DNA of 64,000 nucleotides from Syncephalis fuscata. Taxonomy: Eukaryota > Zoopagomycota > Zoopagomycetes > Zoopagales > Piptocephalidaceae. Made by a program: the position numbers and the translations under genes. Below the pieces are notes generated by a model. It saw only the letters and a program-made list of their open reading frames with translations, ran no database searches and was not told the origin of the DNA. Where the stretch lies: the NCBI GenBank assembly GCA_025786725.1, contig JAHLTZ010000012.1:1-64000 (forward strand). The letters run 5' to 3'. Shown here piece by piece: positions 35,292 to 48,143 of this stretch (the stretch's first letter is position 1; each line of letters begins with the position of its first letter).

Positions 35292-35752
35292 CAAGTACTC
35301 GCTTATAACTACCCATTGTATAATTAACCACACTGCTAACTGATATCTCGATAGTTTATTAGTTAGTTATAATTAATGTTGGCACAATAATAATACATTT
35401 ATATACAATCATTCAGTTAATTAATAAATAATATAGCATTTATGGCATCTATAACACCTTATTTATTCGTATTGGAGATAGGTTTAAAAAACAGTACTTT
35501 GCTTATTTTGTATTTACTAAATCACACTTTTAACACAATACCTTCGTCGGGTCATAGCCACGTATCCATTTACAAATCTTACAAAAATGAACATTGCGTA
35601 TTTGTTATGAACAGCCACCGTATTATCGAATATGTGCATTACTATGTTTTAAATGGCATCTGGCCAGCACGTTCCTTTACACGTGCAAATTGTTTCAAAG
35701 TTCAATTATAACCTATGTTTTATTGAAGATAAATTAACTTATTTAAAAAAAG
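35292..35752 (+). repeat. Right arm of the 460-bp inverted repeat
   Basis: Inverted, near-identical copy of 20240-20697, carrying the same 89-codon frame (35442-35711). Together the arms enclose ~15 kb with both microexon genes and the acyl-CoA dehydrogenase gene. Confidence 0.9.
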
Positions 35753-36876
35753 TAGTCAAATGTTTCATGTCATTTCCAATTTATCTATAAGCCACCATAA
35801 TAGTGTTAATATATATAGCTAGTTAAGTATTAGTATTCCGCACTAATTACTGATGGTCTGATTAGGCAGTATTTACAAATGCTGTTGACTAGTGTATTAA
35901 CCGATTGGTCATAATCAATATGCTGCTATGTCAGTGTTTTATTAAGTAAATATGCTAGTAATAGCGGATTAGCACCAACATATCATCAATATTTTATAAC
36001 TCGATAGCCATCATTATATTAGCCAGATGTCTATTAATCAAATGAAATACAGTATCGATAACAGTTAGTTATACGTTAATGAACATGTAACATCACTATC
36101 AGCTAATTATTTGATTGTATTTACGCTATCTATTTATTGTGCATCACTAGTCACTAATGTACAGTTAGTGTTAAATATGCTGCGTAAATCATTGGCATGA
36201 TATAGCCACTGATATTAATAGTCAGCAAGTGCTATTTATACAACTTAATGCCACTATAAAGTAATGATATGTATTGCAGTGTAACAACTAAGAGTTAGAA
36301 AAATGCCATTTGTATTGACAACGGCAATGGTATAATTTGTTTACTAAAATATTTTAACCAAAGCTATTGTTTATACATTGTTAGCTATTAACATAAGCAT
36401 GAATATTACTACTAATTGTTGAAAATAGTATGCCAGTTATTACTAAATAGTTAGCAACCGAAATGATGCAGCTATTAGTGGTATTGGCCAATCTGCAACA
36501 TACCTACAGATAACATGAGCACTTGGTGTATACTTACCGCTAGCTATCAATCAGCCTACTGCCGTCATAAATTAGCATAAATGTCTACTTGTTTAGTAAG
36601 TGGCAGCATGACATGCATTGCTACCAACCGATGACTGTTCACGAGATTTGATGTTGTACAACAGCAATGATATGACGTGCGCCCCAATGGTTAGTAATAT
36701 ACTAATAGCTGTTATTAGTATACATTTGGATAGTGGCTATTTAGTGACCAGAAGTAATGTCGCATAATATGGCCTACCAATAATGTTGCTTATGCTTACT
36801 TCACATTACCATTGATGCTAATAATATACTTAATATATATTAGCTAATATTGTGTCAACAATAATGATATAGTTAG
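35753..36876. other. AT-rich intergenic DNA, no gene seen
   Basis: Mixed-sequence AT-rich DNA with no open frame of note and no clear repeat. Confidence 0.45.
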
Positions 36877-37549
36877 AAATAAACAACGGGTATTAATGGC
36901 CATTTATGGCATATAAATCAATACTAATCATGAATAACTACTACCAAGTAATTAATTAAATAATCAACACACTTTTTGATTTGTGTGTTTTTGAGCATTT
37001 TTGGCAAAATCGGTAATGGTCCCCCGTTACAGCTTTTTCAATAAATCAAGTATTTTTTACCATCGTTTAATTCCATCAATAATGCAGCTGGAGATACGTA
37101 ATAACATCCATTATAACTGCATATGCTTGGAGCATTGACACACAAATAACATGCAGTCTCGATGCATTTGGAATTGTGCTAGATATATAAATAGCAATAC
37201 CATTACACAAAAATGGCATTTAAATTACCTTTTAGTTTCTATTATTCCCCAAAATGCATCGAGACTGCATGCTATTTGTGTGTCAATGATCCGAGTATAT
37301 GCAGTTATAATGAATGCTATTACGTATGTCCAGCTGCATTATTGATGGAATTAAACGATGGTAAAAAATACTTGATTTATTGAAAAAGCTGTAACGGGGG
37401 ACCATTACCGATTTTGCCAAAAATGCTCAAAAACACACAAATCAAAAAGTGTGTTGATTATTTAATTAATTACTTGGTAGTAGTTATTCATGATTAGTAT
37501 TGATTTATATGCCATAAATGGCCATTAATACCCGTTGTTTATTTCTACC
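36877..37549. repeat. ~670-bp palindromic element, copy 1
   Basis: The two arms (about 290 bp each, outer ends GAAATAAACAACGGG and its complement) flank a ~90-bp spacer near 37166-37255. Conserved words include GGTCCCCCGTTACAGC and CTCGATGCAT. Further copies are at 54941-55516 and 55613-56193. No transposase is encoded; the 64-codon frame is a by-product of the repeat. Confidence 0.88.
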
Positions 37550-38307
37550 TCTACTAACTAACAAATACATTATCGATTGTTATTACATATTGTCACAGCG
37601 TGTACAATAGCCTAATATCATGCTGTTAAAGTTATAGTTTACGCATTCTATAAACAATGTGCTATTTATGTGTAGTTATTGCTTTATTGGCATGAATAAT
37701 GGCGTATATAAACATAGCCAATGCCATTAGTAGGTCGTGTAGTTATGCAACATAGTTAATGTCTAATATATAACCAATAGTATGCACCAATAACAGCATT
37801 GATATTGGCAATGGCTGTTGATATATCATGCAGTTAACAATAGTTGGTGCTTTTAATAACAAAAGTGAAAACTAAAAATGTCCAATGTATTTATAACTAT
37901 GTCAGTTGCATATATATCTTATTTGCAATCAACTATGCCATGGCGCAAAGCGTTATTTTACTTGCTTGTTGTTAGAGTAGTCGTATAAACACTGTCACTT
38001 ATTTGTGACAAGTATAGTCAACTACAGGCATGTTGGTTAGGCACATATCCCACTTACCATTAACTATGAACATCATGTAGATATCTGCTTGTTTGTTTAT
38101 AAGCAGGACAATTGTATTAGCACTTTGCCATTGATGCAGAATAGCCATGGTCATTGTAAAAGTGTATTATTTGTTATTTCTAGTAGCTATAAACATTGTA
38201 AAAATGCAATGTTATCATTTTAATAGCTATGAATGTAGCAGAATGCACATTTTATTTCTAGTACTCTGAATGCCGATATAATGCTAGCTCAAACTCTTAA
38301 GCGTAAA
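37550..38307 (+). repeat. Duplicated unique segment between palindromes, copy a
   Basis: Direct, highly similar copy of 56194-56949. With the neighbouring palindromes it makes a ~3.1-kb segmental duplication (36877-40022 and 55613-58658). No gene recognised. Confidence 0.85.
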
Positions 38308-40022
38308 ACTATTACATTAGTGATGTGACAATAAGTGGCGTATTGAAAGAGTGCGTTTAGCATAACTAAGTGACAAAATGCAATAAAAAATCAATAAAAC
38401 TAATTTATTTAATAAATCGTTACTAGAATTAGGTACAACTTTACATAAAATAGCTCAAAATACATGGTGTTTTGCACAAGTATGCAGATAACATATGTAC
38501 GACTATTGGCAACTTATAATGTAATTGTGTTGCGGGATGATGCAATGATAGTGATGATACGTTAATAAATTTGTAAAAATAGCTGTTTTTTACTGTTTAT
38601 GGTTTGTATAGTTAAAACACAGCAAAATGATTGCCGGATTCGAGTTCTCCATGCTTGGATGTATCGTTTGGTATGACTTATAAAACAATAATTTTTGCGA
38701 AAAATGTTGACCAAAAATGCAATTTACGTTATTTTTAATACATCTAGTAAATCGTTGCTAATACTACGTATAACTTTACGTAAAATGACGCAGATTGCCT
38801 GATATTTTGCACAAGTATGCATATGGCATATAGCTATCTATTGACAAAGCATAGTATTGTTGTATTGCGCATTGATGCAATGGTTGCAACAATACACTAG
38901 TGAATGTGCAAAAATAGCAGTTTTATGCCGTTCATGGCTTATATAAGCAAAATACAACAGAATGGTTGTTAGATTCCGGTTTTCCATGTTTGGATGTATC
39001 GTTTGATATAAGATTTAGAACAATGATTTTTGCAAAAAATGTTAGTCAAAAATGCAATTTACGTAAAGTCTATTAACAAGAAAATGACCAAGTTTCATAA
39101 TATTAGAAAATTTAATATTAAGAATGAGTCTATATAAAGTGAATTTAAAGCCCTCTAAAGTGTTAAAACAAAAATAATAGCAAGTTAATAAGAATAAACG
39201 ACGATGCGCTGTGACAATCTATGTCATTTATACATAAATACAACAAAGGTTTGTTAATAAACTTTACGTAAATTGCATTTTTGACTAACATTTTTTGCAA
39301 AAATCATTGTTCTAAATCTTATATCAAACGATACATCCAAACATGGAAAACCCGAATCTAACAACCATTCTGTTGTATTTTACTTATATAAGCCATGAAC
39401 GGCATAAAACTGCTATTTTTGCACATTTACTAGTGTATTGTTGCAACCATTGCATCAATGCGCAATACAACAATACTATGCTTTGTCAATAGATAGCTAT
39501 ATGCCATATGCATACTTGTGCAAAATATCAGGCAATCTGCGTCATTTTACGTAAAGTTATACGTAGTATTAGCAACGATTTACTAGATGTATTAAAAATA
39601 ACGTAAATTGCATTTTTGGTCAACATTTTTCGCAAAAATTATTGTTTTATAAGTCATACCAAACAATACATCCAAACATGGAGAACTCGAATCCGGCAAT
39701 CATTTTGCTGTGTTTTAACTATACAAACCATAAACAGTAAAAAACAGCTATTTTTACAAATTTATTAACGTATCATCACTATCATTGCATCATCCCGCAA
39801 CACAATTACATTATAAGTTGCCAATAGTCGTACATATGTTATCTGCATACTTGTGCAAAACACCATGTATTTTGAGCTATTTTATGTAAAGTTGTACCTA
39901 ATTCTAGTAACGATTTATTAAATAAATTAGTTTTATTGATTTTTTATTGCATTTTGTCACTTAGTTATGCTAAACGCACTCTTTCAATACGCCACTTATT
40001 GTCACATCACTAATGTAATAGT
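38308..40022. repeat. 1.7-kb palindromic element, copy a
   Basis: The arms of about 760 bp are inverted copies with few differences (outer ends ACTATTACATTAGTGATGTG and its complement). The ~190-bp central spacer lies around 39075-39270. Arms carry GATACATCCAAACATGG and its inverse. Copy b is at 56950-58658 with its spacer in the opposite orientation. No transposase frame; a foldback-type element is the best guess. Confidence 0.9.
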
Positions 40023-41068
40023 CTTACAATGTTTTGTAAAATAACGCTCTATTGCCAATTCAAGATATTATACATAAAAATAAAGTATTTGCTGTAATCA
40101 TAGCTATCAGAAATAATAACATTACATTTATATAATGATTCTATATATTTAAAATAACGAATAATCCGATTTACAATGTTTATAAATATTGTGTATCAAT
40201 AGCAGGGGTTTCTGCATTATCTACTCAACACAATTGTTCATTCTATTTTATCATTTATTTTGTAATAGCCAAGTACTATTCATAGCTATTGGCCGTTTGG
40301 CTCTAATCCAATTACTAATAAATTTGATTAACTTTGCTTATTGAGCCATACATACGAATAAAACAAACAATATAGGTATGCATAAATTTATTGCTTAATT
40401 AAAAACATTTATTAAACTAGTCATTTATGACTAATGGTTACTGGACTAGTTGACACCAAATAGATCGACACGGAGTTGTAAAAAGTTATAGAATAAAAAC
40501 AATAAGAATATTCATATTGCAATATTACGAAAATATAACGATATGACAGTATCTGTAATAAATGTATTTATACAAAAATAATTAGAATCAGAAATTTGAT
40601 GACCAATATAACTCACCATCCGCCCCATGTTCAATAAAACAAATATTTAATTCAATTACGCGAATTTTATTAAAAATAGTCATTTGACACCCTCAAATCG
40701 CAGTATAATTTAATGGCTTGATTATTCAATAAAACTCACCACTTATCTCCATGTTCACTAGAACAAACTTTTAGTTCAAGTGTACAAATGTTATCATACT
40801 TAGTCATTTGACACCAAATTACATTAAATTATTAATAAGCTGTTTATAAGGACAAAGTACACTGCAATATGAAATAAAGCGCAATGTAGCAACCGTTTGT
40901 AATGTTAAATTAACTATAATGCTGACCGTTTTGTAGTTATGCCAATTATTACAAATGCATGCTTGCTACTAAAAGATTTTATTTGTTATCATTGATGGAT
41001 GGCCGCTAATCATAGAGAATGGTAGGCTAGAATACCAACCATGTATTCGATGCTAACTAAAAATAACA
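40023..41068. other. Intergenic DNA with relic foldback-family repeat
   Basis: About 40610-40830 matches the dispersed foldback-arm family (CACCAC, CATGTTCA-TAGAACAAA, GTCATTTGACACC). The rest is AT-rich with no gene recognised. Confidence 0.5.
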
Positions 41069-41675
41069 TTATAAATTTGATATTGCAGCATGTGTTCTAA
41101 TAAATAAGCAATGAGCATAACCGCCTAGTAAATAAACACAACTCAAGGCCAAGGCCACGTGCGTTTGGCGTATGTATATGGTCGACAGGTGCTGTTGGCT
41201 GCCAAGTACATTCATCCATTGTATGCAGGTTTCTATGCAATCTTCTAATGTACATTTCAAATCATAATCGATATTAAAACCATCTATCTAGCGGAAGCAA
41301 AAAACTAAACTGGTTTACAAGAGCGCTGATCCTACTACTAATAGATACGCTTTATTAATTGCTTTACTTCAGCTTATACAGCTGAAACAATTGAACAGTG
41401 CGTTTTAACTGTACCATATATGGATTTAGGGAACCTAGGCCATTGATCCGCCTGTCCATTTTCACATGAATTCAAGTAGCGATGCTTTATTACACGTAGC
41501 TGTATCTACCCAGATAAACACAGCAATGTCCATTCGTGGCACGCGGTAATGCCGGTGTACCAACTGAAGTAGTAAATCCACGCTTTGTTGTATTCAGCTG
41601 CAATGCCGTGTGACATAGGATATTTTCGGTATATATATCAAGTGACTCAGACCCATTGGTACAACACATATTCAC
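41069..41675 (-). other. Possible broken or unresolved gene, family unknown
   Basis: Minus-strand frames of 61 codons (41490-41675) and 63 codons (41069-41260) have mixed, protein-like composition. A shifted frame between them reads NGLGSLNPYMVQLKRTVQLF. The ATG at 41675 would lie only 53 bp from the divergent start at 41729. I could not join these pieces into one gene or recognise a family. A small gene with indels, or non-coding DNA, are both possible. Confidence 0.25.
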
Positions 41676-41728
41676 ACAATTTGTTTACTCGCTCTTAACT
41701 CTTTCTTAATTCCTCATTTTCAATTATA

Positions 41729-42994
41729 ATGGTACGCATTTTACTTGGACCAACACGCGAAGAGCTTCAAACTGCTCGTGTCAATGATGCTGAACACCCA
41801 CACTGGATTGTGTCTGAACACTTCCGTGGCTTTGTAACGGTACGAGTGAAGGACTTTGATGCGGATGCACCATCGCCAGCCATAGAGCGCATGCGGGCGG
41901 CTATGGCACAAAAAGAAACTGCATCCGTTAGTACAAGTACTGCAGGGTCGGATACTAGCAGTGGTGCCTATGAATCCGCTCCCGAGGAGCAAGAGGAAGA
42001 GGATGCTACAGCCGCTGCAACAGCAGCAAAAGCACTAGATGTCGTTGATAAAAACGACCCAGAACGAATCGCCTGGCGAAAGGATGTACGCCGCCAGCAC
42101 GATAATTATTTTAATAACCGAAACCGCATGTTCGTTATTCAGTGGAGTGGACAGTATTTGCCCACAAAACCAACAGGCGGTGCGAAAGAAGAAAAAACAG
42201 CTTGGACGGCCGATGATGTTTGGTTTACCCAGGAGGTAGATCGTGGCATTCCCCTGCCATGGGTAAGTACAATGTTACGCCGAGCGGGTCTTTAACAAAC
42301 AGATGTTTGTATCAATTCACTCCACAATAACACTAACAATACGTGTCTATTTGTAATTATTGTGTACATATAGGGATTTAATATATTATTAAATGTGTGC
42401 CGTCTTATCGTGCCATCATTTTACGCTGACCATGCGGTGGATCCAGTTAGACCGTGGACAGGCTCTCGCATGGTTTGCCACGTTAATTTAATGAATGCCA
42501 GCGATCCAGTACTGCCATCACCGCCTGAAATAGGCCCCAGCGATGAAAACAATGATGATGGGCCGTCAAAAGAACATCCGCACTTTGACGAGGAAGCCAT
42601 TCAGCAAATTATTACAGATCAATGGCAGCCAGATGGCATAGTAGAAAATGATTTCATAGAACAGAAAAAGACGAAAAAGAAGTCTATTAAATCGCAATTA
42701 AGGCCACGTAAGGCCAATCGATCAGAAGAAGAGGTATCGAAGACGCGAGGACGACAAAGACGTAAACATTTCCACCAAGAAGTAGAACGCAAAAACTTTG
42801 AATTGGCACCTGAATGTGTTTACAGTTGCGAATTTTTTAGCGATCAATTAGATCCGTGGCGTATGAATCTTAAACTTGGTATTAGCTTAGATGTAGCCTC
42901 TACACTAGGCGACCAGCCATTGCGATTTATTTTACGCTCACGCACCAACCCAGAAGTTGTATTCTTTGTTGTTCAGCTTGAATACTATCCTTAG
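41729..42994 (+). CDS. DUF1769-family protein
   Basis: Two exons, 41729-42262 and 42374-42994, joined at TGG|GTAAGT to TAG|GGA in phase 0, give 384 residues. The N-terminal half has an acidic low-complexity stretch (PEEQEEEDATAAATAAKAL), then NRNRMFVIQWSGQYLP, DDVWFTQEVDRGIPLPWGF, LNVCRLIVPSFYADHAVD and VRPWTGSRMV. This order fits the fungal DUF1769 domain. A lysine/arginine-rich insert (KKTKKKSIKSQLRPRKANR) separates it from the C-terminal part, which ends FILRSRTNPEVVFFVVQLE. The S. pombe member Duc1 is reported to bind PI(4,5)P2 at the cell cortex. Function here is unknown, and the family assignment rests on motif memory. Confidence 0.65.
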
Positions 42995-43194
42995 TTGTCA
43001 CTCATTTTGATTTACACATAATATTAGTAATAAACAACACTATAACATAGATATAATAATATGCAGACATCCGCTCAATACGCAAATGCGATTTCGTATG
43101 TATTCCGAAAAGAAAGCGATACACCAAACTATAAATGTGAATTCACACATAGCACAAGCATGACACGCGATCGAAGGGTGAATAAGCCAATGGC

Positions 43195-44693
43195 TTAAAC
43201 TTCTTCGAGGATAGCTGGCTCAAACTTGTCCTTTTGAGTTACTTTGGCACCAAGGTCGTCAGCATCGCTACCGTGGAGTTCAAGCAACTTTTGCACTATT
43301 AATTAATAGCCATTGGGTTAGCAAATATGTTGCAGCTGTGGTATATTATAGTGTAATATACTTACAGTCGAATTTGGGCGACTTAAGGATCTTGACCTTG
43401 CGAGTGTAGACGTTTTGGAGTGGGAAAATACCTTGGCAGGCCTTTTCGATTTCACGACCAATGGACTCTGGAATGCTGTAGGCGAGCATTGTAGTAATAT
43501 TAATTAATAAATTGTATAATGACTTTATAATACCGTTTTGTGTATAATTACTTACAATTTTTGGACAAGGTCCTTCAAGTCACATGAAGAGGCTTCCTTG
43601 GTGATGATTTCGAACATCTTCTTGCGGATTTGACGAATCTGGGAGCTTGATGCGTAGGTCGTCTTGCGGAGCTGGTTAGGACGACGACGGGTGAAAGCAA
43701 TGGCAAACAAGCGCAAGACGTAACCGTCGGTAGTTTTGACATCAACGTGAGCCTCAATCATTGATTGCCACTTCTTGACCATGGAGCGCAACTTATCAGA
43801 AGTGAAATCCATACCGTGGAAGTTGGTAAGGCAGTTCTTGCCTTGTACTTCATCAATGCGAAGACGGATGTTGCGGAAAGCAAGATCTTCGTTCTTGTTC
43901 AAATCGGCCAGCGAGACCTCAAGCACGCGACCTTTAAGCGAGTCATTGGCGTTCTCTGTACACGGTTGTAACAATCAATTATCGCTACGTTAGTATATGC
44001 GTACTTTCACACTAAATGCCACCACAATACTTACTCAAACCTTGGGTGCGGTTGACAAGTGTCTTGCCAACGTTCTTCACGTTAAAGATGGAAGGCGCTT
44101 TGATATCATACCAGTCCTTGCGGGTGAATGGGTCGACGCTGTTCGATAAAAAGAAAAAAGCATACAGCCATTAGTATATGCTTATTACTGACGTGTATAT
44201 TCGCGATCGCGCATCATTACAAACAGCAAGCGTGGAATCGTCTACCAACATGCATATATGCACACCTGCGCATGCACACTGCCGCAATTCTAGCACTAAT
44301 CTGGCGTATGTAGTTTACATATTTCTAATTGTTGCTATAACCATTTTTGCGGTAAGATTCCACTTTCTTGCAACCTTCAATGCATCGACTGTCGCCTAGC
44401 ATCTAAATATATCCCACACGCTCTATAGTACTTACATCTTCTTCTTCAATCCCTTCTTGCCCTTAGACAGGCGCCTAGAAATATACAATAAACATCAATG
44501 GATGGATGGATGGATGGATGGAGTAATTCATTCGTTAGTATATGCATCTATATTAATACGATATATGCCCAGCTTCCCCGGATGATCTATTCAACTACTA
44601 CGTGTATGTTGCTTGATTCATCCATCCATCTATGCATCTATCCTCTTCTCCACCTGTATGTTTGTGTACGCACTTGTTCTTGCCAACGGCCAT
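43195..44693 (-). CDS. RPS1: 40S ribosomal protein eS1 (S3Ae)
   Basis: Structural protein of the small ribosomal subunit near the mRNA exit. The start at 44691-44693 reads [19 protein letters not shown], spread over two tiny first exons. It continues [124 protein letters not shown] and [11 protein letters not shown], and ends EPAILEEV at 43195. Length and order match the eS1 family throughout. At least six exons with GT-AG introns. It shares a 208-bp divergent promoter with the Rrn7 gene. Confidence 0.97.
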
Positions 44694-44901
44694 GATGAAT
44701 AGTGCGCGTGCGATATACGATTCGCTCCTATGGGATCAGCGCGGAAAGAGGCCGACTTGATTGATCAGTCGTTTGGCTCGTATAGTTTGTACACTCACAC
44801 CCAACCCAGCTCGACTCATAGTTTTAGATGATCACGTGATACTATTGTTTTTTTTGGTGTCCATTGTCAGTCATGGCAACACTTTCGCTTTTCTCTAAGC
44901 A
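44694..44901. promoter_or_regulatory. Divergent promoter between eS1 and Rrn7 genes
   Basis: Only 208 bp separate the two ATGs. The pairing of a ribosomal-protein gene with a Pol I initiation factor suggests shared control of ribosome production. ACACTCACACCCAACCCAGC at 44791-44810 resembles Rap1/telobox-like promoter boxes only loosely; no specific site is claimed. Confidence 0.45.
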
Positions 44902-47259
44902 ATGAATCGTCGTAGTGAATCACAGTTTGTCGCTCGACCGCGTAAGAACCGAAAGCCTCCTTGTAGCGTTTGTGGCTCAAGAAGATATAGAAAGAATGGA
45001 CTTGGCTTCTACTTTTGCGAACAAGGCCATCAATTAGAGGTAAGGTACGGTCGTGGTGGCGGCTGCTTGCATTCTTATTGTACTGGTGCACTTGTAACAT
45101 AGAACTATGTGCCCGAAGAAGCCGATCCGCTTGATATGCACTTCGTGCGCAATAGACGGTTAAAACAAGACACTTTGTTGGTAAATGAGCGACGTGCTTT
45201 AAAAGCAATGTCCACTGGTAAGCAGCAATGTGATATTACTTGACAGTAATTATTATAATGAATTTATTAGTATTGTATGGACAAGAAGCCAAATTTCATT
45301 TCTACCAATGTCTGCAGTACATTATAAAGCTACAATGTAATGCGTTGATTAATAAATTTGGTTTACCTGCTGCACTTGAGGTAAATAAATAGTGTATTAT
45401 TTTATTTGAGACTAATGAGTAGCTAGACGGTTGTTCAAGAGCTTTGGGTACTTTATTTGTCGTTTTGTAATGTTTCACTGCCTGCCGATCTGGCAGAGTA
45501 TAATACAGCATCATCAGGACGACATGATATTAACGATACAGAGAATAATAACGACGAAGAAATAGATAAAACGGATGAATGGGTGGATATGCAACATCAT
45601 CTTAATACAATGGGATTTGATAATGGAAGTACAGAGCAAGATGAAGATAGATCAGAATTGATAGGAAGTGAAGTCGAAGAAGAAGAAGAAGAAGAGGGAG
45701 AAAAAGGTGCTACAAATAATACACTGCTATGACATTGGAAGAGCAACTACAGCAGCGTAGAAAAAAAGCTATGACAGCGGGCAAAAGCCATGCAGCAATG
45801 CATATAGATAGTTTAACAAATCCTACTATGCACCATTCTATTGCTATTTGCTATTTGGCATGTATTCAGTTACGCTGTCCAGTGATGCTAGCTGATCTAC
45901 ACCGGTAATAAAGATTGCATGTAACTGCATTATTAGATGGTAGATTAACAGTATTTAGATGGATCTACGATGGACAGTTACCGTATTTAAATGCCTATTC
46001 ACAACTACCCGATGAGTATCGATTACGTATTAATCGACAATATCGCACCAAATGGCAGATAATTGTAAGTTAGATGAGCCATAGCACACAAGCGATACTT
46101 AATTTCTACAGGTTAATCCATCATGTTCTGATTTCCATCGACATATACGTGTTATGGCTGAGATGTACTATAGCCAGTATAGCATTCAATTTCCCTTGCC
46201 TAATAAGCCATTATTTATTTATCGATATCTTTCTGAATTGTCGCTGCCAAGTAAGTTTAGAATAGCCAATATATCAAGTACTGATAGATGCATTCTAGTC
46301 CATTTATATCCAGTAGCAAAGTATTTATTAGAAGTTGGCCAACCAACATTAGAAATACAAAAGTGTATTCATTCATCCTGTAGTGTTTTGTTGGTAGCAG
46401 TGATGCTAGCAGCCAAAATACGCTATGGACTTCACATGTGGTGCAAGTAAGTGCATTAATAAGCCATTGGCTATTAATGTATTCTAATTACCGTATAGAC
46501 CTATGGATGACTTGTGTCCAGCCATATCATTAAATGATTGGCTAAATAAATTAGACGAAAAAAATAGCACTTATTTATCACGACCATGGGTTGAATGGTA
46601 ACTATAATAGTAATTGGTGTGTTTCAATTTGTATTAATAATGCAATATTAGTGATATCACACAATGGTCTGATAAACATTCTAAAGAATATTTGATTATT
46701 GTGAAAATGTAGTGCTTGGACAACATGCCGCTAAAGAACTCAATCCTAAATGTAAGAAGCTGAAATAGCTATAGTTTATTACTTAAGATACCATTAGTAT
46801 ACGGAATGATATGTGATGTTAAGAATATTCTACGCATAGCCAGCATACAGTGGATAAGTCCATGCCATTAAAGGAGAAATTACAAACGGATGCCATTAAT
46901 AACGAAAAGCCAAATAAATTAAAGGAGCAGATATACGATAATAGGTAATTACTTTGTATTTATTAAAACGGTATTTGACCCTAATTAAATGTAGATCGAG
47001 TTTAACAAGTATGCCACCACGATTATATGATATTTTACAACCGGCCGAACCATTTTGGGATCAACGATACTGGCATCCAGGTTATGCTCGCTTACTAGAA
47101 TACTGTTCCCAGTTTTCCGGTTTAACTATGGACCAACTTAATTACCAGGTTCATTCTATGGCAGTTAAAATACGTGACAATATTGCACAAACTGCGAATA
47201 CTGACGATGATAATTATACTGATTTACATTTACTATCCAGTAATGATATTAATGAATAG
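44902..47259 (+). CDS. RNA polymerase I initiation factor Rrn7/TAF1B
   Basis: TFIIB-related subunit of the Pol I core factor, acting at rDNA promoters. The N-terminal zinc ribbon is clear (PCSVCGSRRYRKNG, then FYFCEQGHQLE: C-x2-C...C-x3-H). It is followed by YVPEEADPLDMHFV and RRALKAMSTVLYGQEAKFHF, and by cyclin-fold sequence (FGLPAALEELWVLYLSF; SIAICYLACIQLRCPVMLAD; YLNAYSQLPDEYRL; VMAEMYYSQYSIQFPLPN). An acidic insert (EVEEEEEEEGEKG) sits before the first fold. The C-terminus includes RLYDILQPAEPFWDQRYW. About ten exons with GT-AG introns. A single-base deletion near 45727 (ACACTGCTATGACATTGG) interrupts the frame after the acidic insert. Confidence 0.88.
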
Positions 47260-47393
47260 ATAGTATAATACAATTTGTTTATTATAATAATGATATTACT
47301 AATAGTTGCTGTGTAAAAGTGTTGTCATATATATGTAATCAAATCTGATTTGATCTATTTACAATTGATTATTAATCAATGCTATAAGGTAAA

Positions 47394-48143
47394 TTACCAA
47401 GGAGATGAGCCGTGTGAACGATGTTGTATTGATCCTTCTACTGGATAGCCTCGATGGCCACGGCCACGTCCACCACGACCACCACGACCACGACCACGAC
47501 CACGACTTAATTGTCTTGATGTTGCACCGGTTGTTGTTAGTGATCGTTCTGGCTTGGGTGGTGTATAGCGAACAAATCGTAATCGATCACCATTATGTAG
47601 ACCCAATTCATGAATACGCTGTTTCGTGTCAAGTAGACGCTGACTATTCACCATTAAACAGTATCGCTGCCATGTATATGACCTATAAATTACATTATTG
47701 CTCGATTAGTTAAATGTTGTCTTATGTTAACACTCTTTAGCAGAAGTGTTAATAGAATAGTAAAAATAGCATACCAATTTGCTGATCGAGATCGACCATG
47801 CATCAATGTTGTTGTATCACGGATATGACGATCTACAGCTAGCTGTACTAGACGTTTGAGCACGGCCACAGTGATCGTTTGACTTGCGGTTATTTCTAAA
47901 TAGCCGTTAAATGTTATGTAATGTATCATACCAATACAACTTACCTAGACTTTTTTGTAGTGCACCACGATCAAGCACAAGACGAATGGCATGGCCCTGC
48001 TCATACGCAAGTAGCTGTTCAACTTCGAGTGGCGTTACTTGTTGTGGTAGATCACTTAAAAGGGGATCTTGCAACAAAACCGTTAACTGTCGGTCAAGTG
48101 TCGTTGTCTCTGTCTCTGTCTCTGTCATTGCTGGGCTCGTCAT
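47394..48143 (-). CDS. SNRNP25: U11/U12 snRNP 25 kDa protein with RGG tail (minor spliceosome)
   Basis: Component of the U11/U12 di-snRNP that recognises U12-type introns. Motifs match the animal and plant protein in order: LQDPLLSDLPQQVTPLEVEQ, AIRLVLDRG, a ubiquitin-like fold with ITVAVLKRLVQLAVDRHI, the signature NWSYTWQRYCL, and RIHELGLHNGDRLRFVRY. Three exons: the first begins at the ATG at 48141-48143 and ends QKSLG, the second begins EITASQ and ends in the NW of the signature, and the third starts at SYTW. Unlike the ~130-residue human protein, it carries an Arg-Gly-rich C-terminal tail (RGRGRGGRGGRGRG). All introns seen in it are GT-AG with U2-like donors. Confidence 0.88.

Noticed and set aside
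47405-47713. His/Asp-rich plus-strand frame
   Set aside because: Antisense shadow of the RGG-encoding tail of the SNRNP25 gene.
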